From Actinomyces succiniciruminis (GTDB lineage Bacteria > Actinomycetota > Actinomycetes > Actinomycetales > Actinomycetaceae): 52,819 nt of DNA. The notes beneath the pieces were generated by a model. It was not told the DNA's origin and did no database searches. It saw only the letters and a program-made list of their open reading frames with translations. The DNA lies in the NCBI RefSeq assembly GCF_900002405.1, contig NZ_LK995461.1, positions 5,361-58,179 on the forward strand, in the 5' to 3' direction. This document shows positions 1 to 7,118 of this stretch, one piece after another. The first letter of the stretch is position 1; each line of letters opens with the position of its first letter. A program made the translations under genes and the position numbers.

Positions 1-167
1 GCAACTACCTGCCCGCCGTAGATGCGCCCGGAGATCTGGGGAAGCGAAGAACCCGTGAACGCCTCCGTCCCGTCCCCCGCGCCGACCACCTCCTCAAGAG
101 CGAGGATCCGTGTGACGGACCCGAGCGGTTCGGTGGTGGCGGGGGGAACGGGATACGGATGCGTCAA
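1..167 (-). CDS. acyl-CoA thioesterase II (TesB-like), N-terminal fragment
   Basis: This is the first part of a gene that runs off the left edge. The minus-strand frame reads LALEEVVGAGDGTEAFTG, then SSLPQISGRIYGGQVV. That matches the N-terminal hotdog domain of TesB thioesterases (a leucine-rich start, F-x-G-x-S, then R-[VI]-[FY]-GGQV). These enzymes hydrolyse acyl-CoA to free acid and CoA in the cytoplasm. The start is a TTG (165-167) that overlaps the ptsI stop as TTGA, with a GGAGGAG ribosome site 7 nt upstream inside the end of ptsI. It is therefore probably co-transcribed and translationally coupled with ptsI. About 55 codons are visible and the catalytic residues lie outside the window. 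The family call rests on the conserved N-terminal motif only. Confidence 0.7.
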   Translation of the reverse strand, partial: MTHPYPVPPATTEPLGSVTRILALEEVVGAGDGTEAFTGSSLPQISGRIYGGQVV

Positions 168-1861
168 AGACCGAGCTCCTCCAGGATGGGCAGTTCGGCG
201 CGCACCGCCTGCCGGGCCTCCTCGGCGGTCGCCGAGCTGGTCGCGATGCCGGCAAGCCGTTGGCACTCGGCCAGATCCACCGACTTCAGCACGGCGTCGA
301 CGTCGGGCAAGGCACGGGCGGTCATGGACAGGCTGGCAACGCCCAGGCCCACCAGCACCGTCGCCAGTGCCGGGTCGGCGGCGGCCTCACCGCACACGCC
401 CACCGGGCGCCCGTGCGGGGCGGCGCCGTCGCAGGCCTGCTTGATCAGGCGCAGCACGGCCGGCTGCCAGGCGGTGGAGAGGTCCGCCAGCGAGGACAGC
501 AGCCGGTCGGCGGCCATCACGTACTGGGTCAGGTCGTTGGTGCCGATGGAGCCGAAGTCGGCGTACTCGAACATCTTGTCCGCCATGATCGCCGCCGACG
601 GCACCTCGATCATCATGCCGGCCGTCTGCAGGCCGTAGGAGTGGGCCTTCTCGGTGAAGGCCTTGGCCTCCTCCGCCGTGGAGATCATGGGGGCCATCAC
701 CCATACCTTGGCGTTGGTCTCGGCCTCGGCCTTGGCCAGGGCCTCCAGCTGATGGTCCAGCACCTCCGGGTCGCGGCGGGTGGTGCGGTAGGCGCGCACG
801 CCCAGGGCCGGGTTGGCCTCGGTGGCGTCGGTGAGGAAGGGCAGTGGCTTGTCGGCGCCGGCGTCCAGCGTGCGCACCACCACCTTCTTGCCGGGGAAGG
901 CCGCCAGGACCGCCTTGTAAGCCTCGACCTGGTCGTCGACGCTGGGCTCCTCGGACTGGTCCAGGAAGCAGAACTCGGTGCGGAACAGGCCCACGCCCAT
1001 GGCGTTGGCCTCTGCGGCCGAGCGGGCGGCGGCGCCGTCGCCCACGTTGGCGAGCAACTGCACCTCGTGGCCGTCCTTGGTGGCACCGTCCCCGTTGAAT
1101 ACGCGCACGCGGCTGGCCAGCTCGCGGGCGCGCCGCAGCTGATCCTCACTGGGGTCGACGACGATGGTGCCCTTGGTGCCGTCCACCAGGACGATGTCGC
1201 CGTCGGACAGCTGATCGGTGACGGCGGAGCCGGTGCCGACGATCGCGGGGATGCCCAGGGCGCGGGCGAGGATCGCGGTGTGGGAGGTCGGGCCGCCCTC
1301 GGAGGTCACGAAGGCGACGACCTTCTCCGGGTCCAGCAGGGCCGTGTCGGCGGGGGCGAGGTCCTCGGCTACGAGCACGAAGGGCTCGGGCAGGCGGGGA
1401 ATGCCGGGCATGGGGGAGTCGGTCAGCACTGCGACGATGCGGTCGCGCACGTCCTGCACGTCGCGCGTGCGCTCGGCCATGTAGCCGCCGAGCGACTCCA
1501 ACATGGAGGCGAGCGTCCCCGCCGCTTCCCACACGGCCCGCTCGGGCACCAGGCGGCGCTCGCGGATCATGGCTTGCGCCGAGGAGGTCAGGGTCGGGTC
1601 GGCGGCCATCTGTGCGGTGGTCTCCAGCAGGGTGCGGCCGTCGCCCTTGGCCTCGGCGGCGGACAGCTCGAGGCTCTTCTTCACGGTCTGTGCGGCCGCG
1701 GCAACGCGGTCACACTCCTTCTCGGTGTCACGGCTCGGATCCAGCGTGGCGATCTCGGGCTCGGAAATGCCGGGGGCCATGCGAGCGACGGGGCCGGCGA
1801 TGAGCCCAGGGCTCACGCCAATACCGGCTAGAGAGTTGGGGTTTGCGGCGGACGGGGCCAT
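164..1861 (-). CDS. ptsI: phosphoenolpyruvate-protein phosphotransferase (PTS enzyme I)
   Basis: Enzyme I takes phosphate from PEP and passes it to HPr, the first step of all PTS sugar uptake. The 565-residue product has the usual family length. It has an N-terminal helical region that binds HPr and the phospho-His loop GGPTSH, with the active residue at His194. The C-terminal PEP-binding barrel shows LFRTEFCFLD, IGTNDLTQYV and GVCGEAA with the conserved Cys. The ATG at 1861 is chosen over an upstream in-frame codon because GAGGAG lies 6 nt before it. No ptsH (HPr) gene is visible in the window. The gene is divergent from the EIIB gene and its stop overlaps the start of the TesB-like gene. 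Confidence 0.95.
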   Translation of the reverse strand: MAPSAANPNSLAGIGVSPGLIAGPVARMAPGISEPEIATLDPSRDTEKECDRVAAAAQTVKKSLELSAAEAKGDGRTLLETTAQMAADPTLTSSAQAMIRERRLVPERAVWEAAGTLASMLESLGGYMAERTRDVQDVRDRIVAVLTDSPMPGIPRLPEPFVLVAEDLAPADTALLDPEKVVAFVTSEGGPTSHTAILARALGIPAIVGTGSAVTDQLSDGDIVLVDGTKGTIVVDPSEDQLRRARELASRVRVFNGDGATKDGHEVQLLANVGDGAAARSAAEANAMGVGLFRTEFCFLDQSEEPSVDDQVEAYKAVLAAFPGKKVVVRTLDAGADKPLPFLTDATEANPALGVRAYRTTRRDPEVLDHQLEALAKAEAETNAKVWVMAPMISTAEEAKAFTEKAHSYGLQTAGMMIEVPSAAIMADKMFEYADFGSIGTNDLTQYVMAADRLLSSLADLSTAWQPAVLRLIKQACDGAAPHGRPVGVCGEAAADPALATVLVGLGVASLSMTARALPDVDAVLKSVDLAECQRLAGIATSSATAEEARQAVRAELPILEELGL

Positions 1862-2003
1862 GCGGTTCTCCTCAACGGCGATGGAGATGAGTGTCACGGC
1901 TCATTGTGCACCGACTCGGGCGCTTGGGGAACGATTTTGCCATCGGATGAATGACGATTGACAGATAAGCGGGCCCCGCGCCCGTCCCCTGAGTGCCCCG
2001 AAC

Positions 2004-2014
2004 TGCGATAAAGT
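2004..2014 (+). promoter_or_regulatory. candidate extended -10 promoter for the EIIB gene
   Basis: TGC followed by GATAAA (2007-2012) has the form of an extended -10 element about 35 nt before the EIIB start. No good -35 box lies 16-18 nt upstream. The 186-nt gap also holds the promoter of the divergent ptsI, which I could not place. Confidence 0.3.
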
Positions 2015-2047
2015 GACGGCGAGCACGAGGAACCCCGAGGAGCACGC

Positions 2048-2278
2048 ATGAGTACTGCAGCTGAGATCGTCGCCGGCCTGGGTGGGCGCGAGAACATTTC
2101 CGACCTGGAGCCCTGCATCACCCGTCTGCGGGTGGAGGTGGTTGACCAGGACAAGGTCGACGAGGAGGCTCTGCGCGCCACCGGCGCCTTCGGCGTGGTC
2201 CGCTCTGGCCGCGTGGTGCAGGTGGTTGTCGGCCCGACCGCGGACACCCTCGCACAGGAGATCGCCGAACTCGACTGA
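2048..2278 (+). CDS. nagF: stand-alone PTS EIIB domain, glucose/GlcNAc family
   Basis: This 76-residue protein is a free EIIB domain. It takes phosphate from EIIA and passes it to the sugar bound by EIIC. The phosphocysteine motif EPCITRLR is intact with Cys23, and the GVVRSG and VVVGPTAD segments match the GlcNAc/glucose EIIB fold. CGAGGAGCACGC precedes the ATG, giving a clear ribosome site. In Streptomyces the same domain is a separate gene, nagF, that works with a free EIIC (NagE2) and free EIIA (Crr). Crr and EIIC genes follow here within 4 kb. The symbol is by analogy with that arrangement. A glucose-type partner is possible, but the EIIC looks GlcNAc-type. Confidence 0.88.
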   Translation: MSTAAEIVAGLGGRENISDLEPCITRLRVEVVDQDKVDEEALRATGAFGVVRSGRVVQVVVGPTADTLAQEIAELD

Positions 2279-2285
2279 TTCGGTT

Positions 2286-2318
2286 GGTCGGCCGCCGCTT
2301 CCTTCCCGGCGGCCGACC
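2286..2318 (+). terminator. strong stem-loop after the EIIB gene
   Basis: A perfect 12-bp stem (GGTCGGCCGCCG at 2286-2297, complement at 2307-2318) with a 9-nt loop lies 8 nt after the EIIB stop. No T-run follows, as is common in GC-rich actinobacteria. It probably ends or reduces transcription from the EIIB gene before malQ. Confidence 0.65.
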
Positions 2319-2429
2319 CGCTCGGCCGCCGGAACCCGCCCAACGCCAGCAGTGGGCGGGGGCTGAGAAGGAGCCCGGCTCGCCGTCGTCGGCGTGGGCG
2401 ACTGGCGTTGGCGCGGATCGTGTGAAACG

Positions 2430-2440
2430 CTTGCTGCAAG
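2430..2440. promoter_or_regulatory. candidate maltose-type operator upstream of malQ
   Basis: The dyad CTTGC-T-GCAAG sits in the 300-nt gap before malQ, within TGTGAAACGCTTGCTGC. LacI-family regulators such as streptomycete MalR bind CTTGCA/TGCAAG-type sites near maltose genes, so this is a plausible operator. It is a single short site, and no regulator gene is present in the window. Apart from this site and the stem-loop at 2286-2318, I see nothing else convincing in the gap 2279-2578. Confidence 0.3.
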
Positions 2441-2578
2441 AGATGTTCCCGCCTGCCGGGCCGACCGCGCGGTCGCATCGGTGCAGCCGGCGGACCATCC
2501 CTTGAAACCACCTTCCCGCGCCCCATGCAACCGGGGACGCCCTCGCGCGCACGCGCGACCGAGCACGAGGCAACCGCC

Positions 2579-4735
2579 ATGACCGACTCCAACGCCGCAT
2601 CCGACATCCCCGACGAGCGCCTGAAGCAGCTTGCCGAGGCCCACGGGGTCTCCACCGAGTACTGGGACTATCACGGCAACCTCGCCGCACCCTCCCGCAC
2701 CACCCTGGTCGCCGTCCTGGCTGCCCTGGGCGTCAAGGCGGGCGACCCGCAGGAGGTCGAGGAGTCCCTGCGTGAGGTTGATATCGCCCCCTGGCGGCGC
2801 ACCCTTCCCCCCACTGTGGTGGTGCGGGTCGGCACGCAGTCGACCATCCCCGTGCACCTGCCCGACGGCGCTCACGTCCGGGTGCACATCAAGCTGGAGG
2901 AGGGCGACACCCTGCAGCTGCTGCAGGCCGACGACTGGACCGCTCCCCGCGAGGTCGATGGTGTGCTCACCGGCCAGGCCTCCTTCGTCATCCCCGACGA
3001 TCTGCCGCTGGGTTGGCACACGATCATCGCCGACGTCGACGCCGGCCCGGACGGCGGCAGCTCCTCGGCGAGTGCCGCGTTGGCCGTCACCCCCGACCAC
3101 CTCGACCTGCCCTCCTCCTTGGGAGGCCGCGGCTGGGGCGTCATGGCCCAGCTGTACTCCATACGCTCCCACGGCTCCTGGGGCATCGGCGACGCCGATG
3201 ATCTCACCGAGCTGGTCGGCTTCCTGGGTGACGAGGGCGCCGACTTCCTGCTCATCAACCCGATGCACGCCGCCGAGCCCGTCGGCGAGATGACGCCCTC
3301 GCCCTATCTGCCGGTCACCCGCCGCTTCGTCAACCCCATCTACATCCGGCCCGAGAACATCCTGGAGGTCTCGCGCCTGTCCGGGCCGCGCCGCTCCTTG
3401 GTGCAGTGGGCGCATGAGGAGGTGGCCGAGGCCAACCTCAGCGCCGACGCCATCGACCGCGACACCGCCTGGAAGGCCAAGCGTGAGGCCCTGGAGGTCA
3501 TCTTCGCCGCCGGCCGCTCCCGCTCCCGTCAGCGCGACTTCGAGCGCTTCCGCGACGCCCAGGGCGTGGGGCTGGAGCGCTTCGCCCTGTGGTGCGCGCT
3601 GATGGAGAAGTACGGCAGCTTCGCGGACTGGCCCGACAACCTCAAGGACGCCTCCAGCGCCTTCGTCGCGAACGAGGCCCGCACGCTGGCGGACCGCATC
3701 GACTTCTACGCCTGGCTGCAGTGGATCGTCGATGAGCAGCTGGGCCGGGCCCAGGCCCAGGCCAAGGCCTCCGGCATGAGCCTGGGACTGATGGACGACC
3801 TTGCTGTCGGCGTGCACCCGCAGGGTGCGGACGTGTGGGCCGAGCCGGACGCCTTCGCTTCCGGCGTCGGGGTTGGCGCCCCGCCGGACATGTACAACCA
3901 GCTGGGCCAGAACTGGTCCCAGCCGCCGTGGGACCCGAACCGGTTGGCGGAGACCGCCTATGCCCCGCTGCGGGAGATGGTCGGCACGGTGCTGCGGCAC
4001 GCGGGGGCACTGCGCATCGACCACGTGATCGGCCTGTTCCGCCTGTGGTGGATTCCCGACGGCCTGCGCGCCGATCAGGGCGCCTACGTGCGCTATGACC
4101 ACGAGGCGATGATCGGCGTCGTCCTGTTGGAGGCGCACCGTGCCGGCGCCGTCATCATTGGCGAGGACCTGGGCACCGTGGAGCCGTGGGCCCGCGAGTA
4201 CCTGGCCAGCCGCGGCGTGCTGGGTACCTCCGTGCTCTGGTTCGAGAAGGACGAGGACGACTGGCCGCTGGAGCCGGGCGCCTATCGGCACCTGGCCCTG
4301 TCCACCGTGAACACCCACGACCTGCCGCCCACCGCCGGCTATCTGGCCGACGAGCACGTGACGCTGCGCGAGCGGCTCGGGCTGCTCACCGAGTCCGTCG
4401 AGCAGGTGCGCACCGAGGCCCGCATCGAGCGTGAGCGCATGCTGACGCGCCTGCGCGAGCACAACCTGCTGGGGGACAATCCCTCCGAACGTGAGACCGT
4501 GGAGGCGCTGTACCGCTATGTGGTGCGCACCCCCTCGGCGCTGGTCGGCGTGTCACTGGTAGACGGTGTCGGCGAGCGCCGCGCCCAGAACCAGCCCGGC
4601 ACCGACAAGGAGTACCCGAACTGGAAGATGCCGCTGGCGGACGGGTCGGGTGAAGTGGTGCTGATGGAGGACTTGCCGGAAAACGTGCGCCTGGCCAGCC
4701 TGCTGGGGGCCGTGCGCGACGAGTTCAACCACTGA
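2579..4735 (+). CDS. malQ: 4-alpha-glucanotransferase (amylomaltase, GH77)
   Basis: MalQ transfers maltosyl and longer glucan units between 1,4-glucans and releases glucose, in maltose and maltodextrin use in the cytoplasm. The 718-residue product has an N-terminal extension of about 160 residues with a beta-rich domain, as in E. coli-size MalQ, then the GH77 barrel. The catalytic residues are visible: the nucleophile Asp481 in LRIDHVIG, the acid/base Glu529 in IIGEDLGTV, and Asp581 in NTHDLPP. The ATG at 2579 is preferred to one 54 nt upstream because GCACGAGG precedes it and the 18 extra residues are not family-like. It lies between the EIIB and EIIA genes, an unusual neighbour for a GlcNAc-type PTS. 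Confidence 0.94.
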   Translation: MTDSNAASDIPDERLKQLAEAHGVSTEYWDYHGNLAAPSRTTLVAVLAALGVKAGDPQEVEESLREVDIAPWRRTLPPTVVVRVGTQSTIPVHLPDGAHVRVHIKLEEGDTLQLLQADDWTAPREVDGVLTGQASFVIPDDLPLGWHTIIADVDAGPDGGSSSASAALAVTPDHLDLPSSLGGRGWGVMAQLYSIRSHGSWGIGDADDLTELVGFLGDEGADFLLINPMHAAEPVGEMTPSPYLPVTRRFVNPIYIRPENILEVSRLSGPRRSLVQWAHEEVAEANLSADAIDRDTAWKAKREALEVIFAAGRSRSRQRDFERFRDAQGVGLERFALWCALMEKYGSFADWPDNLKDASSAFVANEARTLADRIDFYAWLQWIVDEQLGRAQAQAKASGMSLGLMDDLAVGVHPQGADVWAEPDAFASGVGVGAPPDMYNQLGQNWSQPPWDPNRLAETAYAPLREMVGTVLRHAGALRIDHVIGLFRLWWIPDGLRADQGAYVRYDHEAMIGVVLLEAHRAGAVIIGEDLGTVEPWAREYLASRGVLGTSVLWFEKDEDDWPLEPGAYRHLALSTVNTHDLPPTAGYLADEHVTLRERLGLLTESVEQVRTEARIERERMLTRLREHNLLGDNPSERETVEALYRYVVRTPSALVGVSLVDGVGERRAQNQPGTDKEYPNWKMPLADGSGEVVLMEDLPENVRLASLLGAVRDEFNH

Positions 4736-4760
4736 CGCATTGAGGTCGGCCGACGCTAAC

Positions 4761-4793
4761 GCCGAGACCGGTCGATATGGCGGCGGTTTCGGC
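4761..4793. terminator. bidirectional stem-loop between malQ and crr
   Basis: GCCGAGACCG (4761-4770) pairs with CGGTTTCGGC (4784-4793), 10 bp including one G-T pair, in the gap between two convergent genes. It is likely a shared terminator. Confidence 0.55.
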
Positions 4794-4827
4794 TGGCAAC
4801 CGGCGGCGGTCGCGCGGCCGTGGCCCC

Positions 4828-5376
4828 TCAGGCCCAGGTGAACAGGGGCATGCCGGCCTCCACGTGTCCGCCCGCGGCACCGGTGGTGACCTGCGCGCCC
4901 TCGGCCTGGAGGGCGATGACCGGCACGATCGGGTTGCGGCCACCGGCCTCGACGGCGGCCGGGCACCAGGTGACCACGGGGTCGCCGACGGCGACGGCGT
5001 CGCCCTCGGCGACGTGCAGCGTGAAGCCGGCGCCTTCGAGCTGAACCGTGTCCAGCCCCAGGTGCACCAGGACACTGCGTCCCGCAGTGCCGGTCACGAT
5101 GAAGGCGTGGGGGTGAATCTTGGCGACCGTCCCGGCGACGGGGGCGAGTGCGCTGACCTCGCCTCCGCCCGCGCGGTCGGGGTCGATCGCCACTCCGGGA
5201 CCGAGCATGCCGGTGGCGAAGACCGGGTCGGGAACATCGCCGACGGCGATCACGCGCCCGGCCAGGGGCGAGCGGACGACGGCGCTCTCCGCGTCCTCGG
5301 CGCCTGCGGCGAAGGTGCCTGCCGCATCGCCGTCCGATCCGGTCGGGATACCAACGCCGCTCGAAGCCTGAAACAT
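4828..5376 (-). CDS. crr: stand-alone PTS EIIA (glucose/GlcNAc, Crr type)
   Basis: EIIA-Glc accepts phosphate from HPr and gives it to EIIB. In many bacteria it also signals carbon status. The 182-residue product is a complete single domain. It has the two active-site histidines of the family: His90 in KIHPHAFIV and the phosphorylated His105 in SVLVHLGLDTVQLEG, with the expected 15-residue spacing. The start at 5376 is set by AAGGAGG 8 nt upstream. An in-frame upstream Met would add 48 low-complexity residues. It is divergent from the EIIC gene across a 279-nt region and convergent with malQ. With the free EIIB and EIIC it completes a split permease like that of Streptomyces. Confidence 0.92.
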   Translation of the reverse strand: MFQASSGVGIPTGSDGDAAGTFAAGAEDAESAVVRSPLAGRVIAVGDVPDPVFATGMLGPGVAIDPDRAGGGEVSALAPVAGTVAKIHPHAFIVTGTAGRSVLVHLGLDTVQLEGAGFTLHVAEGDAVAVGDPVVTWCPAAVEAGGRNPIVPVIALQAEGAQVTTGAAGGHVEAGMPLFTWA

Positions 5377-5513
5377 GTGTGTCCTCCTTGGTTTGCCGCA
5401 TGTCGGCCGTGACGGTGCGGGCCGGTCGACGGCGTGCATGGCGCCGGCGCCCAGTCGCCTGGAAGTGACCGGCGCTCCCGGCCATGGTAGCGGCAGGGCC
5501 ACACGCCCCGTCC

Positions 5514-5542
5514 TTGACAATCAGTGGCGCTGGGCTTGCACT
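5514..5542 (+). promoter_or_regulatory. candidate promoter for the EIIC gene
   Basis: TTGACA (5514-5519) is a full consensus -35. The hexamer 17 nt later, TGCACT, is a poor -10. This would give a leader of about 110 nt containing the palindrome at 5610-5631. Confidence 0.3.
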
Positions 5543-5609
5543 GGAAGCGCCGGTCCGAACGTGTTCAAGGATGAGCCTCCAGGCCGGCGATCACACGAGG
5601 TGTCCAATT

Positions 5610-5631
5610 GGTGCGGCACCGGTGCCGCACC
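5610..5631. promoter_or_regulatory. perfect 22-bp palindrome just upstream of the EIIC ribosome site
   Basis: The 22 bases are their own reverse complement, with half-site GGTGCGGCACC. They end 11 nt before the GGAGGG ribosome site of the EIIC gene. This could be the operator of a dimeric regulator, or an RNA hairpin in the leader that limits translation or transcription. It does not match the DasR site (TGGTCTAGACCA type) known for GlcNAc genes in Streptomyces. Confidence 0.55.
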
Positions 5632-5655
5632 CTCACATAACTGGAGGGATTGATC

Positions 5656-6990
5656 GTGTCTGACAAGAAGAACTCGGGTGAAGCCCTCATAGTCGCTCAG
5701 CGCCTGGGGCGTTCGCTCATGCTGCCCATCGCCACGCTTCCCGCCGCCGGCTTGCTGCTCCGGCTCGGCCAGGCGGACATGCTCGGCGCCGACGGGCTGG
5801 CCGCGCACGTGGCCTGGATGCAGCCCGTGGCAGATGTGCTGGCTGCCGCCGGCAACGCCGTCTTCGACAATCTGGCCCTGATTTTCGCGGTCGGCGTGGC
5901 CATCGGCTTCGCGAGGAAGTCGGATGGCTCCACCGCCATTGCGGGCCTGTTCGGCTACCTGGTGCTCCAGGGCGTGTTCGGCGCACTGGCACCCTACTGG
6001 GGCGCGGGCGGCGAGACGCCGGCGGAGAACACCATTAACTACGGCGTGCTCGGCGGCATCGTCATCGGCATCGTGGCGGCCAGGCTGTGGCAGCGGTACT
6101 ACCGCATCAAACTGCCCGACTGGCTTGCCTTCTTCGGCGGTCGCCGCTTCGTCCCGATCATCACCTCGGTGGCCGCGATCGGCGTCGCCCTGGTCATGGG
6201 CGCCCTGTATCCCGCCTTCAACTGGCTCATCAACGAGCAACTGGGCGGCTGGCTGATGACGGCCGGAACGGAGGGAGGCGTTGCCGCAGCCCTGGCGGCC
6301 TTCGTGTTCGGCACCGTCAACCGGCTGCTCATCCCCTTCGGCCTGCACCACCTGCTCAACTCCATCCCATGGTTCCAGCTGGGGAGCTGCACCAATGCGG
6401 CGGGCGAGACCCTCCACGGCGACCTGACCTGCTTCTTCTCCGGCGTAGACGGCACAAACGCCTGGACCGGCTCCTTCATGACCGGATTCTTCCCGATCAT
6501 GATGTTCGCCCTGCCCGGCGCGGCCCTGGCGATTTGGCGCAGCGCCCTGCCCGCCAAGCGGAAGGCCACCGGTGCACTGATGATCTCCGTGGCCCTGACC
6601 GCCTTTGTCACCGGCATCACCGAGCCGCTGGAGTACGCCTTCGCCTATGTCGCCTTCCCGCTGTACGCGGTCCACGCTGTGCTCACCGGCACCTGCCTGG
6701 CGGTGGTCAACGCCCTCGGGATCAAGGACGGCTTCGCGTTCTCGGCGGGCGGCATCGACTACCTGCTCAACTTCGGCAAGTCCGCCGAGCTGTCCGGCGG
6801 AGTATTCCAGGGCCCGATCCTCCTGATCCTCGTGGGCCTGGTTTATTTCACCATCTACTACTTCCTGTTCCGCTTCCTGATTGCCCGGTTCGGCTTCAAG
6901 ACCCCCGGCCGCGAGGCGGACGACGCCGACGCCTTTGCGGCCGCCCAGGACGCCGCGGCGAAGAACTCCGGTAAGTCCGCGGCCCGTTGA
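5656..6990 (+). CDS. nagE: PTS EIIC permease, N-acetylglucosamine type
   Basis: EIIC is the membrane channel that binds the sugar and moves it while EIIB phosphorylates it. The 444-residue product has about ten hydrophobic segments and the PTS EIIC landmarks: ATLPAAGLLLRLG near the start, GLHHLLNSIPW, FMTGFFPIMMFALPGAALA, and GITEPLEYAFAYVAFPLYAVHA. The sections HGDLTCFFSGVDGT and FKTPGRE follow the NagE pattern rather than PtsG. It has no EIIB or EIIA domain and ends in a hydrophilic tail, so it needs the separate EIIB and Crr. The GTG at 5656 lies 7 nt after GGAGGG. A TTG two codons earlier is too close to that site. GlcNAc specificity is inferred and is supported by nagA in the same window. 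Confidence 0.9.
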   Translation: MSDKKNSGEALIVAQRLGRSLMLPIATLPAAGLLLRLGQADMLGADGLAAHVAWMQPVADVLAAAGNAVFDNLALIFAVGVAIGFARKSDGSTAIAGLFGYLVLQGVFGALAPYWGAGGETPAENTINYGVLGGIVIGIVAARLWQRYYRIKLPDWLAFFGGRRFVPIITSVAAIGVALVMGALYPAFNWLINEQLGGWLMTAGTEGGVAAALAAFVFGTVNRLLIPFGLHHLLNSIPWFQLGSCTNAAGETLHGDLTCFFSGVDGTNAWTGSFMTGFFPIMMFALPGAALAIWRSALPAKRKATGALMISVALTAFVTGITEPLEYAFAYVAFPLYAVHAVLTGTCLAVVNALGIKDGFAFSAGGIDYLLNFGKSAELSGGVFQGPILLILVGLVYFTIYYFLFRFLIARFGFKTPGREADDADAFAAAQDAAAKNSGKSAAR

Positions 6991-7048
6991 CCGGTGCGCG
7001 TTGCAGCCCACGTGTTCCGGGAAATCCGCTCCCCAGAGCCGTAGAGGG

Positions 7049-7092
7049 GCCGAGGGCGTGGAACCCGAGTCTCCGGATTCCACGCCCTCGGC
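7049..7092. terminator. bidirectional terminator between the EIIC gene and pepN
   Basis: A perfect 15-bp stem (GCCGAGGGCGTGGAA at 7049-7063, complement at 7078-7092) with a 14-nt loop sits in the gap between convergent genes. Confidence 0.8.
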
Positions 7093-7118
7093 GGCACGCG
7101 CGATTGGGCCGGTGAGTA

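Noticed and set aside
22-444. Plus-strand ORF at the left edge
   Set aside because: It is antisense to ptsI and the TesB-like frame, Arg/Pro-rich, and has no ribosome site.
1958-1963. TTGACA as the -35 of the EIIB promoter
   Set aside because: No acceptable -10 lies 15-19 nt downstream; the sequence there is CCCGTC-like.
1901-4462. Long open frame of about 850 codons on the minus strand
   Set aside because: It lies antisense to malQ and the EIIB gene, both with full family motifs. In DNA this GC-rich, antisense frames stay open by codon bias. The product is low-complexity (Gly/Gln/His-rich) with no recognisable domain.
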